A model generated the notes under the pieces. It saw only the letters and a program-made list of their open reading frames with translations. It was not told the origin of the DNA and made no database searches. From positions 1 through 64,000 of the forward strand of contig NZ_NIJF01000009.1 in the NCBI RefSeq assembly GCF_003316765.1: DNA of 64,000 bases, in the 5' to 3' direction. Of the stretch, positions 36,937 through 46,870 are shown in pieces (position 1 is the stretch's first letter; each line of letters opens with the position of its first letter). The DNA comes from Bacillus sp. P14.5. GTDB taxonomy: Bacteria > Bacillota > Bacilli > Bacillales > Bacillaceae_B. The position numbers and the translations under genes were made by a program.

Positions 36937-39900
36937 GGGCACCTTCTTCTCCTTTCATCTTTTGCAGCAGATCTGCCGGTTTTCCTTCGGTAAAAATGCG
37001 ATACTCATTTTCTTCAAGAGATGAATCGAACTGGCAGACGGGTTTGAATGAACAGAATTGGCATGGCGTCCGGTCCCTTAATTTGTATGGAGTGATATCC
37101 GTTCTTCCAGACATGATATCGTCACCTGATTTTTTGTACAGGCTCCTCACATGTGCTCTCATCACATCAAACTCTTCCCTGTCTGCCGCTTTCGTACGCG
37201 ATGATAAGGTTCCGTCTTTTTTCAATCCTGCCGAGATGATATTGGACGTTCCCGATTCCAATGATTGGTCCATCATGCGGACAACATCGGTTTCTCCAAG
37301 TACCAGCCCCTTCATCTTGAAGCTTTTGAAGATTTCTTCTTCAATCTCTTCAAGGGTAAGGATTTTTTTGCTGTTCACCATTGGGTTATGAACATGGAAA
37401 TAGAATACTCCCGCCGGATTTGCATCTGCCCCAATCAATTTCCGCGAATGAGTCAGGACGATATCCAGGTAGGTCAGCATCTGCAGTGATAGACCATAGT
37501 ATACTTCCGTAAGGTCCAGGTCCCTGGCACTCGATTTATAATCGATGATCCGCAAATAGACTCCTTCGTCACTTTCCGCTTTATCAACCCTGTCGATCCT
37601 GCCTTGCAGGGCCATCTTGGTCCCGTTTTTCAAAGTGAAAGAGAATGGCGGAAGTTCCGCTTTCGGACCGAATCCTAATTCAAGGCCAACGGGTGAGAAC
37701 CCGCTCGCTTTTGCATGCTCGCTCAAAATCAAGGACGCCCGGCCGATTACATCCTGAAGCTTCTTCTTGATATAGTGGTGCCGATTGGAACTGAGCAGGA
37801 TCTGATGCTGCAGCTTGGGGGCAAGTGACAGAACCGCTTCTCTGGCCAATTCAAGACACTGCGTTTTCGTAAGCTGTTTCCATGTTAGTCCATGCCGGTC
37901 GATTTCCTCCGAAATCCATTTGAGCGCTGCATGGAACATATCCCCAATGTCCGGTGCTTCCAGACGATAGATATCCCGCTCCCTGAGCTTTAAGCCATGA
38001 TTGGCGAAATGGGAGAATGGACATCCGTGGAACATCTCCATCCTTGAAACACTCGCCAATATTTCATCACCATAAAGCGCCTGGCTCGTATCATCTCCCA
38101 GCCTCTTCCCTTTATTTTGATAAAACAAGCTGGAAAGAATATGACTGGCCCGTCCTTTCCAAACAGGATCGGCAAGATAGTAGTTATAAACATCCCACCA
38201 GAAATCCTGAAGGTGATAGCCTCTCTTCTTTGCTTGAAGGCCGGCTGTAAGATGCGCAATGGTCACATTCGGATGACTGACATAAGAGAGCTGTTCATTT
38301 CTTGGCAGCTCGGACGGGTCATTGATCAGCAGGCTTATCTGGGTATGAGGGCACAGTTCTGACAGTCTTTTAATATAGGCTGACGGCAGCAGCGCCTTTC
38401 CCTCTTCATTCGCAATCGGATATGACACATAAAGCCTTTCCGATGGGGTTGTGAAGGCTTTGTAAGCAATGAACTCCTCATCGAGCAGCCTGGTCTTGCT
38501 TCCCGGAGCAATGTTCAGCCCTGAAGAGGTCAATTTCTCCCTGTCTTCATCAGAAAAAATCCCGTCTTCTGTGATTTTGGCAGGAAGGACACCGTCATTC
38601 ACCCCTATGACAAATGCCGCCCGCAAATCAGCAAGCCGCGATTGCTCAAGATTGGCGATCATGACTTGGTCAACTGCAGGGGGCACCAGCGAAAATCTCA
38701 TAGAGTCGATTCCGGCATCCATGATGGAAGCAAACTTTTTGACGGTTACTTCTTCATCTCCCAGAATTTCCACAAATTGATCAAGCAGATCCATGACAGC
38801 ATTCCAAGCCTGGTCATGCTCCCTGGCTGAGATGATATCTCCTCTGTTTTCCGCCTCCAGTCGAAGCCGTTCCAGCTTGGCAGGGATATCAAGCTCTTCC
38901 AGGTAGAGGTATAAGATCTCGCATAAATCCTGGCCAGTCCTGCCCTTTTTCAGGCGGCGTCCGAGCCGCAGAATCGGTGCAGAAATAAACAAACGGAGTT
39001 CATTGATTTCCTGCTCCCTTTCACGTTCCTTATCTGTTTGAGGCATATCAGCCTGTTCAAGTCCGCGGAACCTGCGATAGATCCATCTGTCCTTTCTCGT
39101 CCATTTATCTCCCTGGATTCCATAAGCGAGAACATAATTCTCCAGCCTGTCCATCTGCTCCCTGAGAAGCTTGGGATCCCGGTCATAAGGGAACAGCAAG
39201 TCCGTTTTGACTGCCCTGAATACAGGCTCGTACCGCCAGTTGCTGTTCATGATTTCCAATGTGGAGCGTATCAGCTCGATCAGCGGATGATTCAGCATCT
39301 TCCGTTTCTGGTCAATAAAGTAGGGAATTTCATGATCATAAAACACCGTCTCAATGACATCCTGATACTCCTGGCCGTTACGTACAAGGACTGCCATATC
39401 TTTATAGCGGTAATTTTCGCTTCTGGCGAGCCTTCTGATTTCCCGGGCCACACCTTCAATTTCCGCTCTGCGGTTAGAGGCTTCAAGTATGTTCAATCCT
39501 GCCCCTTCCTCAAAGGGCACTACCGGCCGCTTCTCAAAATTCTGCTCTATATGCTGAAGCCCTCTGTCTTGAAATCGGCTTGTTTTTTCCAGAACTATTT
39601 CCTCTTCCATCCCGCCTCTGGATACTTGTGCCAGCTCGGATAGTGCATCGTAGGTTTCAGAAGTCATCCTGAATAAATCGTTCTGTTCATTCTGGTGTGA
39701 ATGAGGTTCCGCAGTCAGCGAAACCGTGACCCTTGGACAATAGTCCATCAACTTCCCAATCACCGAATATTCCTGGGGTGTGAAGCTATGGAATCCGTCT
39801 ATAAAAATCTCTGCTTCCTTAAGAAAGGCTGAATTCTCTACCGACTCTTCCAGTAAAGTAAAATAATCTTCTGAATCGATATACTTACCCGATAAATTTT

Positions 39901-40417
39901 CGTCAAAGCTATTATAAATTAATTGCAGGTCATGAAGCTTGTCTGCTAATGCTTTTGACTGCTGCCCGCCTTCCGCGTAGCTCTCCCGGTTGTCTGATAA
40001 TTCTTCAGGAGAAACGCAATACCGCTTGAATTCAGTCAGCATCATTTCCACATGTTCAATAAAACCGGCCTTATCCGATGCGCGTGAAAATAATTTCAGC
40101 TGGTCCTTTTTATCATCAATGATCTTCCGGATCAGCATATTCAGACCGACACTGGAGAGATGGTATCTGTTTAATCCCCCGGTCTCCTGGAGGATTCTCC
40201 AGGCAAGGCGCGTAAAACTGTATACCTGCGCACGAATCATTCCGTTAATTCCTTCTTCATTGACCAGATTATATTCAGAAAGGAAAGTCATCTGGTCCGG
40301 AACAAGGTAAATGACAGGACTGCCGTTTGGTTCCTGTCTCAGTTTTTCTTTGATTTCATTTAGAATCATATTGGTTTTGCCCGTTCCGGCACGTCCCAAA
40401 ATAAATCTGACCGACAT
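36929..40417 (-). CDS. addB: AddB, nuclease and Chi-scanning subunit of AddAB
   Basis: The 1162-residue partner of AddA has an N-terminal Walker A (GRAGTGKT, residues 8-15), degenerate helicase domains, and a C-terminal nuclease with IIDYKSS. Four iron-sulfur ligands are likely: Cys in HGCPFSHF (about residue 790) and three in CQFCSFKPVC (about 1118-1127). The ATG at 40417 follows AGGGAGTGG and starts directly before the conserved VRFILGR; a longer frame from 40438 has no site. It is the first gene of the addBA operon. Confidence 0.94.
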   Translation of the reverse strand: MSVRFILGRAGTGKTNMILNEIKEKLRQEPNGSPVIYLVPDQMTFLSEYNLVNEEGINGMIRAQVYSFTRLAWRILQETGGLNRYHLSSVGLNMLIRKIIDDKKDQLKLFSRASDKAGFIEHVEMMLTEFKRYCVSPEELSDNRESYAEGGQQSKALADKLHDLQLIYNSFDENLSGKYIDSEDYFTLLEESVENSAFLKEAEIFIDGFHSFTPQEYSVIGKLMDYCPRVTVSLTAEPHSHQNEQNDLFRMTSETYDALSELAQVSRGGMEEEIVLEKTSRFQDRGLQHIEQNFEKRPVVPFEEGAGLNILEASNRRAEIEGVAREIRRLARSENYRYKDMAVLVRNGQEYQDVIETVFYDHEIPYFIDQKRKMLNHPLIELIRSTLEIMNSNWRYEPVFRAVKTDLLFPYDRDPKLLREQMDRLENYVLAYGIQGDKWTRKDRWIYRRFRGLEQADMPQTDKEREREQEINELRLFISAPILRLGRRLKKGRTGQDLCEILYLYLEELDIPAKLERLRLEAENRGDIISAREHDQAWNAVMDLLDQFVEILGDEEVTVKKFASIMDAGIDSMRFSLVPPAVDQVMIANLEQSRLADLRAAFVIGVNDGVLPAKITEDGIFSDEDREKLTSSGLNIAPGSKTRLLDEEFIAYKAFTTPSERLYVSYPIANEEGKALLPSAYIKRLSELCPHTQISLLINDPSELPRNEQLSYVSHPNVTIAHLTAGLQAKKRGYHLQDFWWDVYNYYLADPVWKGRASHILSSLFYQNKGKRLGDDTSQALYGDEILASVSRMEMFHGCPFSHFANHGLKLRERDIYRLEAPDIGDMFHAALKWISEEIDRHGLTWKQLTKTQCLELAREAVLSLAPKLQHQILLSSNRHHYIKKKLQDVIGRASLILSEHAKASGFSPVGLELGFGPKAELPPFSFTLKNGTKMALQGRIDRVDKAESDEGVYLRIIDYKSSARDLDLTEVYYGLSLQMLTYLDIVLTHSRKLIGADANPAGVFYFHVHNPMVNSKKILTLEEIEEEIFKSFKMKGLVLGETDVVRMMDQSLESGTSNIISAGLKKDGTLSSRTKAADREEFDVMRAHVRSLYKKSGDDIMSGRTDITPYKLRDRTPCQFCSFKPVCQFDSSLEENEYRIFTEGKPADLLQKMKGEEGAHE

Positions 40418-40569
40418 GTTCCCACTCCCTGTGTTCATTATTTTTTCTATTATTTATAATGACTTTAAGTTTATTTTGAATCGCTCTATTCTCAAGTCTT
40501 ATTTTTCAACAGCCACAGTCTTTGCGACTTGAGATGCTGCATAGGAATTGCAATCTATAAAAAACGGTA

Positions 40570-40887
40570 CTATTTTACTTGTATTAACAGTTCATCACAA
40601 ATCTCTACACAAACACCTTGTGAACGATAATGGTTGAGTAATTGCACTGGATCAATTTCAATGTCGTTATCCTCTAAAATCTGTGTGAACTGTTGGTAGG
40701 TTAAATAAGATATCATCATAACCTTTTTACTAGGAAACGATGATTGTAGACTTCTATTTATAACATCATGTTTATTGGGAAGTGTTTTTAACGAAGAGGA
40801 AAAGGTCAATACTGTTTCAATAAAGTTGATATCTTCATTATTGATCTCGTTTTTCTTCAACCAATCAGTCACTGTCTCGTTTTTCAT
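40570..40887 (-). CDS. Hypothetical protein, 105 residues
   Basis: This is an AT-rich gene upstream of addB on the same strand. It starts at ATG after GGGGTGGAG. No domain is recognised. The product is soluble, with a slightly acidic character and a repeated Ser/Leu-rich middle (TFSSSLKTLPNK). Its lower GC content than addB suggests separate origin. It is separated from addB by 150 bp and may be transcribed alone. Confidence 0.55.
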   Translation of the reverse strand: MKNETVTDWLKKNEINNEDINFIETVLTFSSSLKTLPNKHDVINRSLQSSFPSKKVMMISYLTYQQFTQILEDNDIEIDPVQLLNHYRSQGVCVEICDELLIQVK

Positions 40888-41110
40888 TTTTTAACTCCAC
40901 CCCGGCATCCGGCTGTTTATAAAGAATTCCATCGCTCCAGCCATTTCATCCATAGCTGCGCAAAAAATTGTCTAAGTTTATTATAATACACTGAGTTGAT
41001 TCTGTCGGGGATTGCAGTTCCGTTATTCATGGGAATTTTTTGGAGAGTAGTATTGAGTGTAAATCCGACAGGCTTCCTTACATATTTTAGTGTGAAGGGA
41101 GTGATGAAAT

Positions 41111-42258
41111 ATGAAATACTCTTCTTTGCGTGTAGAGACTCTTTTGGTCACCATGGGTATTTTTGTGGCCTGTAACATATACACCTTGATTCCGATGTAC
41201 GAAGCTGTGGCGGTCTCGATTTCCATCAGGGCTGAACAAGTTGTCCTTGCGGGAAGTATTTTCACATTTTGCTATGCTGGAGGCCTGTTTCTTTTTGGAG
41301 GGATTTCCGATGTAGTCGGCCGAAAAACGGTGATTGTATTCGGCATAGGGATTTCAGCTCTCGCTACAGGAGCTGTGGCACTTTCAGGAGACGAATGGAG
41401 CTTGTACTTAACCCGGGGGCTGCAGGGCTTTTTCCTGGGAAGCTTTGCACCTGTTGCTTTTGCCTATTGTTATGAACTGTTTGAATCGAAGAAGCGCACT
41501 CTTCTTCTCGCGTTAATCAACTCCGGGTTTCTGGCTGCCGGCATCCTCGGACAGATCATCAGCAGCTCCCTGTCAGGCTGGTTTGGCTGGCAGACCGTTT
41601 TTATTTTTTTGCGGCCGTGTATGGCTTCTTATTCCTTTTCGGCCACAGTGAACTTCCGGTTACTGTCAATACGGATAAGAAAGATTTTTCCCTTGCTGCG
41701 TACTTTTCTATTTTAAAGAACCCTTCTCTTTTCATATGCTATGGAATTGTCCTTCTTCTCCTTTTCACCTTTGTCGGATACTATGACACCTTATCCCGCT
41801 ACTATCCGGGAAGTTCCAGTGAATTGCTCGCCATCCGTTCAGCCGGTTTGCTGGGTGCAGGATTATCTTTACTTACCAGCCATTTGATAAAACAGCTGGG
41901 CGAAATGAAAACCTTGTTCCTGGGACTTCTGCTGGGAAGCATGAGCGTTCTTCCGCTCTTCTTCTTCTCGGGTCTCATCATCAACCTTCTATCATCCATA
42001 ACGTTTGTATCTGCAATTTCCTTGCTGATCCCCACCATTATCACTTTCATTGGCAATTGGGCAGGCGGCCATAGAGGAAAGGCTTTGAGCTTATACTCTT
42101 TTTTTCTTCTGACCGGTGCCAGTTTTGCTCCTTTAGCCATCATGGTGCTCTCTTATAAGCAGGCACTGCTCTTGCTGATAGGCGCTTTTGGCATTCAGGC
42201 GCTTCTCGGAGTTTTTATGAGGGTGAATAACAATATGCTGGAGCAGCACGAAAAATAA
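41111..42258 (+). pseudogene. MFS transporter, frameshifted
   Basis: The coding sequence begins at 41111 after AGGGAGTGATG and reads through 41608 or so as a typical major facilitator (GGISDVVGRKTVIVFG is the loop between helices 2 and 3). At a run of seven T near 41604-41610 the frame breaks. Adding one T restores TVFIFFAAVYGFLFLFGHSE and continues to the stop at 42258, giving 382 residues with twelve helices. The first frame alone ends at 41716 with unrelated residues. The fold resembles YnfM-type drug or metabolite exporters, with no clear substrate. It may be intact in the organism if the T-run was undercalled. Confidence 0.82.
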
Positions 42259-42293
42259 AATGCGCAGATCGCATTCGGTAAAGTAAATAATCA

Positions 42294-42329
42294 AAATAGA
42301 GAGCCAGGACGTTCCCAGGCTCTCTATTT
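42294..42329. terminator. Bidirectional terminator between MFS and thiolase genes
   Basis: aaatagagagcc / ggctctctattt is a perfect 12-bp stem with a 12-nt loop, lying between converging genes. Confidence 0.88.
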
Positions 42330-42334
42330 CTGTT

Positions 42335-43510
42335 TTATAATGTTTCTACAAAAACAGTTGCTCCCATGCCTCCGCCTACACATAGAGACGCAATCCCTTT
42401 TTTCAGTTCCCGTCTGTTCAATTCATGGACAAGGGAAACCACAATCCTGGCACCTGTACAGCCTACAGGATGGCCGATGCTTATCCCGCTTCCATTTACA
42501 TTAGTCTTATTCCGGTCAAGGCCGAGTTCTTTTTCTACAGCAATATATTGTGCAGCAAAAGCCTCATTCACTTCGATAAGATCTGCTTCTTCAAGAGACC
42601 AGCCCGTATTGGAGAGACCTTTCTCCACTGCGGGTACCGGTCCCCTGCCCATCAGCTTCGGATCGACTCCAGCCACTGAGCATCCTGCGATTCTCGCAAG
42701 TGGTTTGAGACCGCGCTTTTCTGCTTCTTCCTCCGACATCAGGATCAAGGCTGCACCACCGTCGTTGAGACTTGAAGAATTGCCCGCCGTCACGGTTCCT
42801 CCCTGGCGGAAAGCAGGCTTGAGAGAAGAAAGCTTCTCCATCGTCAGGCCAGCCCGCGGACCTTCATCCTTTGTGACCGTTTTGGTTTCCTTTCTGGACT
42901 TGACTGTGATAGGAACAATCTGAGCATCAAAGTATCCCTCTTCAGCAGCTTTGACAGCTCTTTGATGACTCAACTGCGCGAGTTCATCCTGTTCCTCTTT
43001 AGTTATATTGTGGATTTCTGCAAGGTTCTCTGCTGTCTCCCCCATCATGATTCCATGAATCGGATCCTCCAAAGCTTCCCATACAGAATCGCGGATCTCC
43101 CCATGCTGAAGCCTCTGCCCCCACCGATGGCCCTTCATTATGTAAGGACTGGAGCTCATGGCCTCCACTCCGCCGGCAAGCACTATATCGGACATGCCTG
43201 TTTGGATTTGCATGACTGCAGAAATGATTGCCTGCATCCCGCTGGCACATTGTCTCTGAATGGTATAACCGGTTGTAGTATCATCGAATCCGGCCAAAAG
43301 CGCTGCCGTTCTTGCTGTATTCGGCTGGTCAGTCCGCTGGATGCAATGTCCCAGTATGACTTCATCGATATCTCCCGCTCCCAGTTTGCTTTCCTCCGCA
43401 GCCCTTTTCATTACCGGCACGATTAAATCGGTCGGCAGCAAGTCTTTGAATGCCCCGCCAAAAGCTCCTACAGGAGTTCTGAGCGCAGACGTTATCACTA
43501 CATTTTTCAT
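42335..43510 (-). CDS. Acetyl-CoA acetyltransferase (thiolase)
   Basis: The 391-residue thiolase has the nucleophile Cys in QRQCASGMQAI (about 88), the NVNGSGISIGHPVGCTGAR block with catalytic His, and the base Cys in SLCVGGGMGATVF near the end. It condenses two acetyl-CoA or, in reverse, cleaves 3-ketoacyl-CoA. The second ATG (43510) is taken since GAGGAG lies 9 nt upstream and overlaps the first ATG. It follows a FabG-type reductase by 16 bp; the pair resembles PhaA-PhaB (hydroxybutyryl-CoA synthesis), but a role in beta-oxidation cannot be excluded. No PHA synthase gene is in the window. Confidence 0.9.
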   Translation of the reverse strand: MKNVVITSALRTPVGAFGGAFKDLLPTDLIVPVMKRAAEESKLGAGDIDEVILGHCIQRTDQPNTARTAALLAGFDDTTTGYTIQRQCASGMQAIISAVMQIQTGMSDIVLAGGVEAMSSSPYIMKGHRWGQRLQHGEIRDSVWEALEDPIHGIMMGETAENLAEIHNITKEEQDELAQLSHQRAVKAAEEGYFDAQIVPITVKSRKETKTVTKDEGPRAGLTMEKLSSLKPAFRQGGTVTAGNSSSLNDGGAALILMSEEEAEKRGLKPLARIAGCSVAGVDPKLMGRGPVPAVEKGLSNTGWSLEEADLIEVNEAFAAQYIAVEKELGLDRNKTNVNGSGISIGHPVGCTGARIVVSLVHELNRRELKKGIASLCVGGGMGATVFVETL

Positions 43511-43526
43511 CTTTTCCATCTCCTCA

Positions 43527-44267
43527 CTACATCATTATTCCGCCATCAACCTGAAGAACAATTCCATTCACATAGTCGGATTCATCAGAAGCTAAGAATA
43601 GATAGGCGTTTGCCGCATCTTCCGCCTTCCCGAATCTTCCCAATGGGATCAAAGCATTCATTTGTGCTTTTACCTTTTCCGGAATCTTTGCGGTCATTTC
43701 CGTTTCAATCACTCCGGGTGCGACAGCATTGACATTGATCCCCTTCGGTCCAAATTCCTTCGCCCATGTCTTGGTCATCCCGATTACAGCTGCCTTGGAT
43801 GCTGCATAATTGGTCTGGCCCACGTTGCCGAAAAGTCCGCTGGCAGACGCTGTATTGATAATTTTTCCCTTGCCGCTTTTCATCAGTGCCGGCAGAAACG
43901 CCTGAGTACAATGAAAAACACCGGTAAGATTGACATCGAGAACCTTTTGAAAATCTTCCTCTGTCAACTTCGACATCATTCCATCCCTCGTGATCCCTGC
44001 ATTATTAACTAAAATATCGATACTGCCATATTGCTCGATCACCTTCCCGGCAAAACTGTTAACGCTTTCGCGATTGGCGATATCAACCTGGTAGTAAAAC
44101 GCATTTCCTCCTGCTTCCCTTATTGCTTCAGCCTCCCATGCTCCCTTGCTTTCATCAAAGTCCGCCATGAGAACTGTGCAGCCTTCCTCAGCAAACTTTT
44201 TAGCAGCCGCGAGTCCAATTCCATTCGCACTGCCGGTGATAACTGCCGTTTTATCCTTCAACCTCAT
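43527..44267 (-). CDS. 3-oxoacyl-ACP/acetoacetyl-CoA reductase (FabG-like SDR)
   Basis: The 246-residue short-chain dehydrogenase has the cofactor motif TGSANGIGLAAA (about 11-22), NNAGITRDGMMSKL, a catalytic Ser in NTASASGLFGN and YAASKAAVIGMTK. It ends VLQVDGGIMM. It reduces a 3-ketoacyl substrate with NADPH. GGGGAGGA precedes the ATG. Operon partner of the thiolase downstream, so acetoacetyl-CoA is the likeliest substrate, though acyl-ACP is possible. Confidence 0.88.
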   Translation of the reverse strand: MRLKDKTAVITGSANGIGLAAAKKFAEEGCTVLMADFDESKGAWEAEAIREAGGNAFYYQVDIANRESVNSFAGKVIEQYGSIDILVNNAGITRDGMMSKLTEEDFQKVLDVNLTGVFHCTQAFLPALMKSGKGKIINTASASGLFGNVGQTNYAASKAAVIGMTKTWAKEFGPKGINVNAVAPGVIETEMTAKIPEKVKAQMNALIPLGRFGKAEDAANAYLFLASDESDYVNGIVLQVDGGIMM

Positions 44268-44443
44268 TTATGTATCCTCCCCACAACTTCTTTATAGTTG
44301 AATATTTCGACAATAACTCCCATTTTTCCTTTTAAAATGGCTGTGAAATATTTCAGGATAACACCTAAGGGGATATTCCTGCTGTTTTAGTGCACTCTAT
44401 GAGTAGATTTTGAAAATTAGACCTTAATGAATGGAGGGATAAT

Positions 44444-44563
44444 ATGAAGAGGAAGCTGCTTTATATGCTTCTTGCTGCCATGCTTGCCACAACGATGACT
44501 GCATGCGGTGATGCTCCGGGAGAAGACGAAGTGGGCGATGGCGAAGTGAACGATGAGGAGTAA
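44444..44563 (+). CDS. Small acidic lipoprotein, 39 residues
   Basis: A very short gene starting at ATG after ATGGAGGGAT. The signal peptide KRKLLYMLLAAMLATTMTAC ends in a lipobox-like MTAC, after which only 18 strongly acidic residues remain (GDAPGEDEVGDGEVNDEE). Short lipoproteins like this are common in Bacillaceae and usually uncharacterised. A terminator follows at 44621. It sits alone between the divergent FabG gene and a repeat array. Confidence 0.75.
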   Translation: MKRKLLYMLLAAMLATTMTACGDAPGEDEVGDGEVNDEE

Positions 44564-44620
44564 AACCAGTTTCAGTGCGGCGTTCCATTGAGAATACTCC
44601 GTGCCTGCTGGTTCTTTAAT

Positions 44621-44672
44621 AAACACACCAATCAACTTGCCTTCCGCAAGTTGAATGATGTGTTTATTTTTG
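44621..44672 (+). terminator. Terminator after the small lipoprotein gene
   Basis: aaacacaccaatcaacttgc pairs with gcaagttgaatgatgtgttt, with a short internal bulge and loop cttcc, followed by atttttgg. Confidence 0.82.
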
Positions 44673-44789
44673 GAATCAGGTTTGTCTTTAACTGCTGCAT
44701 ATTGGCGGACCTCCTGGACTGGACTTAATATCCTTTTGTAATTGGATGCCTTGGCATAAACTTACCGTTATCTTTTACTGTGCTTCTCT

Positions 44790-45182
44790 GTGATGGTATG
44801 CTTTCTCGTGAATCGTACCATTATCTTCTTTTAAACTCTTTTTGTTGGTATGTTTTCCTGCTAATCGTGCCGTTATCTCCTTCAGGTCCCTCGTTGATGG
44901 TACGTTTCCCTGCTAATCGTGCCGTTATCTCCTTCAGGTCCCTCGTTGATGGTACGTTTCCCTGCTAATCGTGCCATTATCTCCTTCAGGTCCCTCGTTG
45001 ATGGTACGTTTCCCTGCTAATCGTGCCATTATCTCCTTCGGGCTCTCTCTTTGTTGGTACGTTTCCCCGCTAATCGTGCCATTATCTCCTTCAGGTCCCT
45101 CGTTGATGGTACGTTTTCCTTCTAATCGTACCGTTATCTTCTACCAATCTCTTTGTATTGGTACGTTTCGCATTCATCCAGC
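44790..45182. repeat. 52-bp tandem repeat array upstream of the sip gene end
   Basis: The anchor ggta recurs at 44795, 44847, 44899, 44951, 45003, 45056, 45108 and 45160, with steps of 52 or 53 bp. A unit reads gtgccgttatctccttcagg, then tccctcgttgatggtacgtt, then tccctgctaatc. Inner units are almost identical; the outer ones have diverged. It lies between the small lipoprotein gene and the converging signal peptidase gene. Confidence 0.93.
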
Positions 45183-45231
45183 TAATATCTATCTATTTTA
45201 GACAGATATTGCTTCTTCCCCGACAACCTGC

Positions 45232-45345
45232 CATTCAGGTTATTTGACCCCGGGGCCGTTTCAGTGAATACAGACTCTCCGGTGCTGTGCTGGGCGTAGA
45301 TAACGGGAACAACATCATTCACAGTCATCAACAGAGATTGATTTT
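45232..45345. repeat. Degraded fragment of the inner repeat module
   Basis: caggttatttgaccccgggg, then gctgggcgtagataac, matches parts of the inner module of the composite repeats (compare 50740-50790). The left half is missing. Confidence 0.5.
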
Positions 45346-45400
45346 ATATTTCCTGGACAACTAAAAAACGCCTGATTCATAAGAATCAAGCGTCTATCCT

Positions 45401-45961
45401 TCAATCACCAAACTGGACATCGAATTCATTCAACGGCCAATAGCGCATGTTCACTTTTCCGACAATCTGCTCCTGATCGACAAATCCAAAGTATCGGCTG
45501 TCCATACTGCTGCGCCTGTTATCGCCCAGCACGAATACTTTCCCCTCTGGAACAGTTTGTTCACCTGTGATTTCCTCCAGGGTGAAGTCACCTGTCAGTT
45601 TGGTTCCGACCATTTCCTCCTTGAATTTTTCCAAGTAAGGCTCCGGCTGTGCTTCACCGTTCACATACAATTTATCATCTTTATATTCCACGGTATCCCC
45701 TGGCAGCCCTATGATTCGTTTAACATAATCTTCATTTTCGCTTGCGTGAAATACAACTACATCATTACGGTGGAGTTCCCCTACCTGATAGCCTATCTTA
45801 TTGACGACAAGCTTATTGCCGTCCTCAAGGGTGGGCATCATGGATTCGCCTTCCACAACATAATTTGAAAACAGGAAAGTCCTGATGACGACGAAGATAA
45901 TCAAACCGATTCCTAAAGCTTTCACCCATTCAAGGCTCTCTCTTTTAATGCTGTCTCTCAA
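45401..45961 (-). CDS. lepB: Type I signal peptidase (SipV-like)
   Basis: The 186-residue enzyme has one N-terminal membrane anchor (about 14-32), then the catalytic Ser in VEGESMMPTL (about 40) and the general base Lys in EDYVKRIIGLPGD (about 80). The box FVLGDNRRSSMDSR follows. It removes signal peptides from exported proteins on the outer membrane face. The start is TTG, with AGGAGG 7 nt upstream. In B. subtilis sipV lies between addB and yhjE neighbours, and the same neighbours occur here, so it is the positional counterpart of sipV. It lies 20 bp after yhjE and probably shares its transcript. Confidence 0.92.
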   Translation of the reverse strand: MRDSIKRESLEWVKALGIGLIIFVVIRTFLFSNYVVEGESMMPTLEDGNKLVVNKIGYQVGELHRNDVVVFHASENEDYVKRIIGLPGDTVEYKDDKLYVNGEAQPEPYLEKFKEEMVGTKLTGDFTLEEITGEQTVPEGKVFVLGDNRRSSMDSRYFGFVDQEQIVGKVNMRYWPLNEFDVQFGD

Positions 45962-45981
45962 TCTAATTCCTCCTACCCAGA

Positions 45982-46598
45982 TTACCCGCGGGAGTGATCT
46001 TTTTCTACTTTTTTATTGATACGGGCTTCCACCCGTTTACCTGCTATCCAAAGAACAAAGATGCCAGCCAGTACCAATGCAGTACGCAATGGTTGTTGAA
46101 ATAATGATACAATATCGTGCCCAATAAAGCTAATGGTGAAAATCATTACAAATTTTCCGGCTGCAACAGCGAGCATGTATTGCAAAATACTGATTCCCGA
46201 CAGGCCCGCCACGATATTGACCAGTGCTGATGGTGTAAAAGGAAAGCACAGCAGCAGGAAAAGCGGCCCAAATCCATGGCGGTCCACCCATACTGTCAAT
46301 CGATGCACCTGCTTGTTTTTTTCAAGAAACGGAAGATACGGGCTTGGCCATATTTTCTTATCAGCAAAAACACAATCAAAGCTCCCAGGGAGGCACCAAT
46401 CCACGAAAATAAAAATCCAAACCATAAACCGAATGCATTCACATTAGCCAGAACAAAAACAACCAGCGGCAGAAAGGGCAGGAATGCTTCCACCATCGGC
46501 AGCAGAATGCCGGCCAATGGACCAAAAGAACGATATTCCTCTATTAAATTCATTATATTTTCAAGTGTGAACCATGCTTTTATCATCTCAATATCCAT
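45982..46598 (-). pseudogene. yhjE: TVP38/TMEM64 (DedA-like) membrane protein YhjE, frameshifted
   Basis: The N-terminal frame starts at 46598 after GGGGAAAG and ends at 46296. A second frame carries the rest, to the stop at 45982. Adding one base to the A7 run at 46316-46322 (plus-strand T7) joins RIFRFLKKNKQVHRLTVWV into a 205-residue protein, the length of B. subtilis YhjE. The SNARE-associated domain runs through GPLFLLLCFPFTPSALVN. Family members are membrane proteins related to DedA, probably lipid transporters. The break is in a homopolymer, so an assembly error is likely. Confidence 0.83.
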
Positions 46599-46870
46599 AC
46601 TATATCTTTCCCCTAAACATTCATAGAACAAAACCAGTTTTTAAATTTTTCTTCGTCCTGACTCTCTCATTACTCATTATTAGAGAATACAATAGCCTGG
46701 TTTATATTCAATAAAATACCTGAATCACGTATATTCCAAGTATTATAAAAAGCTGTTTTGGAAAAATCCCCATATCCGTATTATTCCCTTAAATCAAAGG
46801 CTCCTCTTTCCAAAGAGAGCAGCTCTTATCTTGTCAGCCTTGCTATATATATAGGTGCATGCTTTTAATG
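46599..46870. other. Gene-free spacer upstream of yhjE
   Basis: About 270 bases with an AT-rich stretch that may hold the yhjE promoter. A possible imperfect hairpin at 46800-46835 (ctcctctttccaaagagagc) lacks a T-run. Nothing else seen. Confidence 0.45.
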
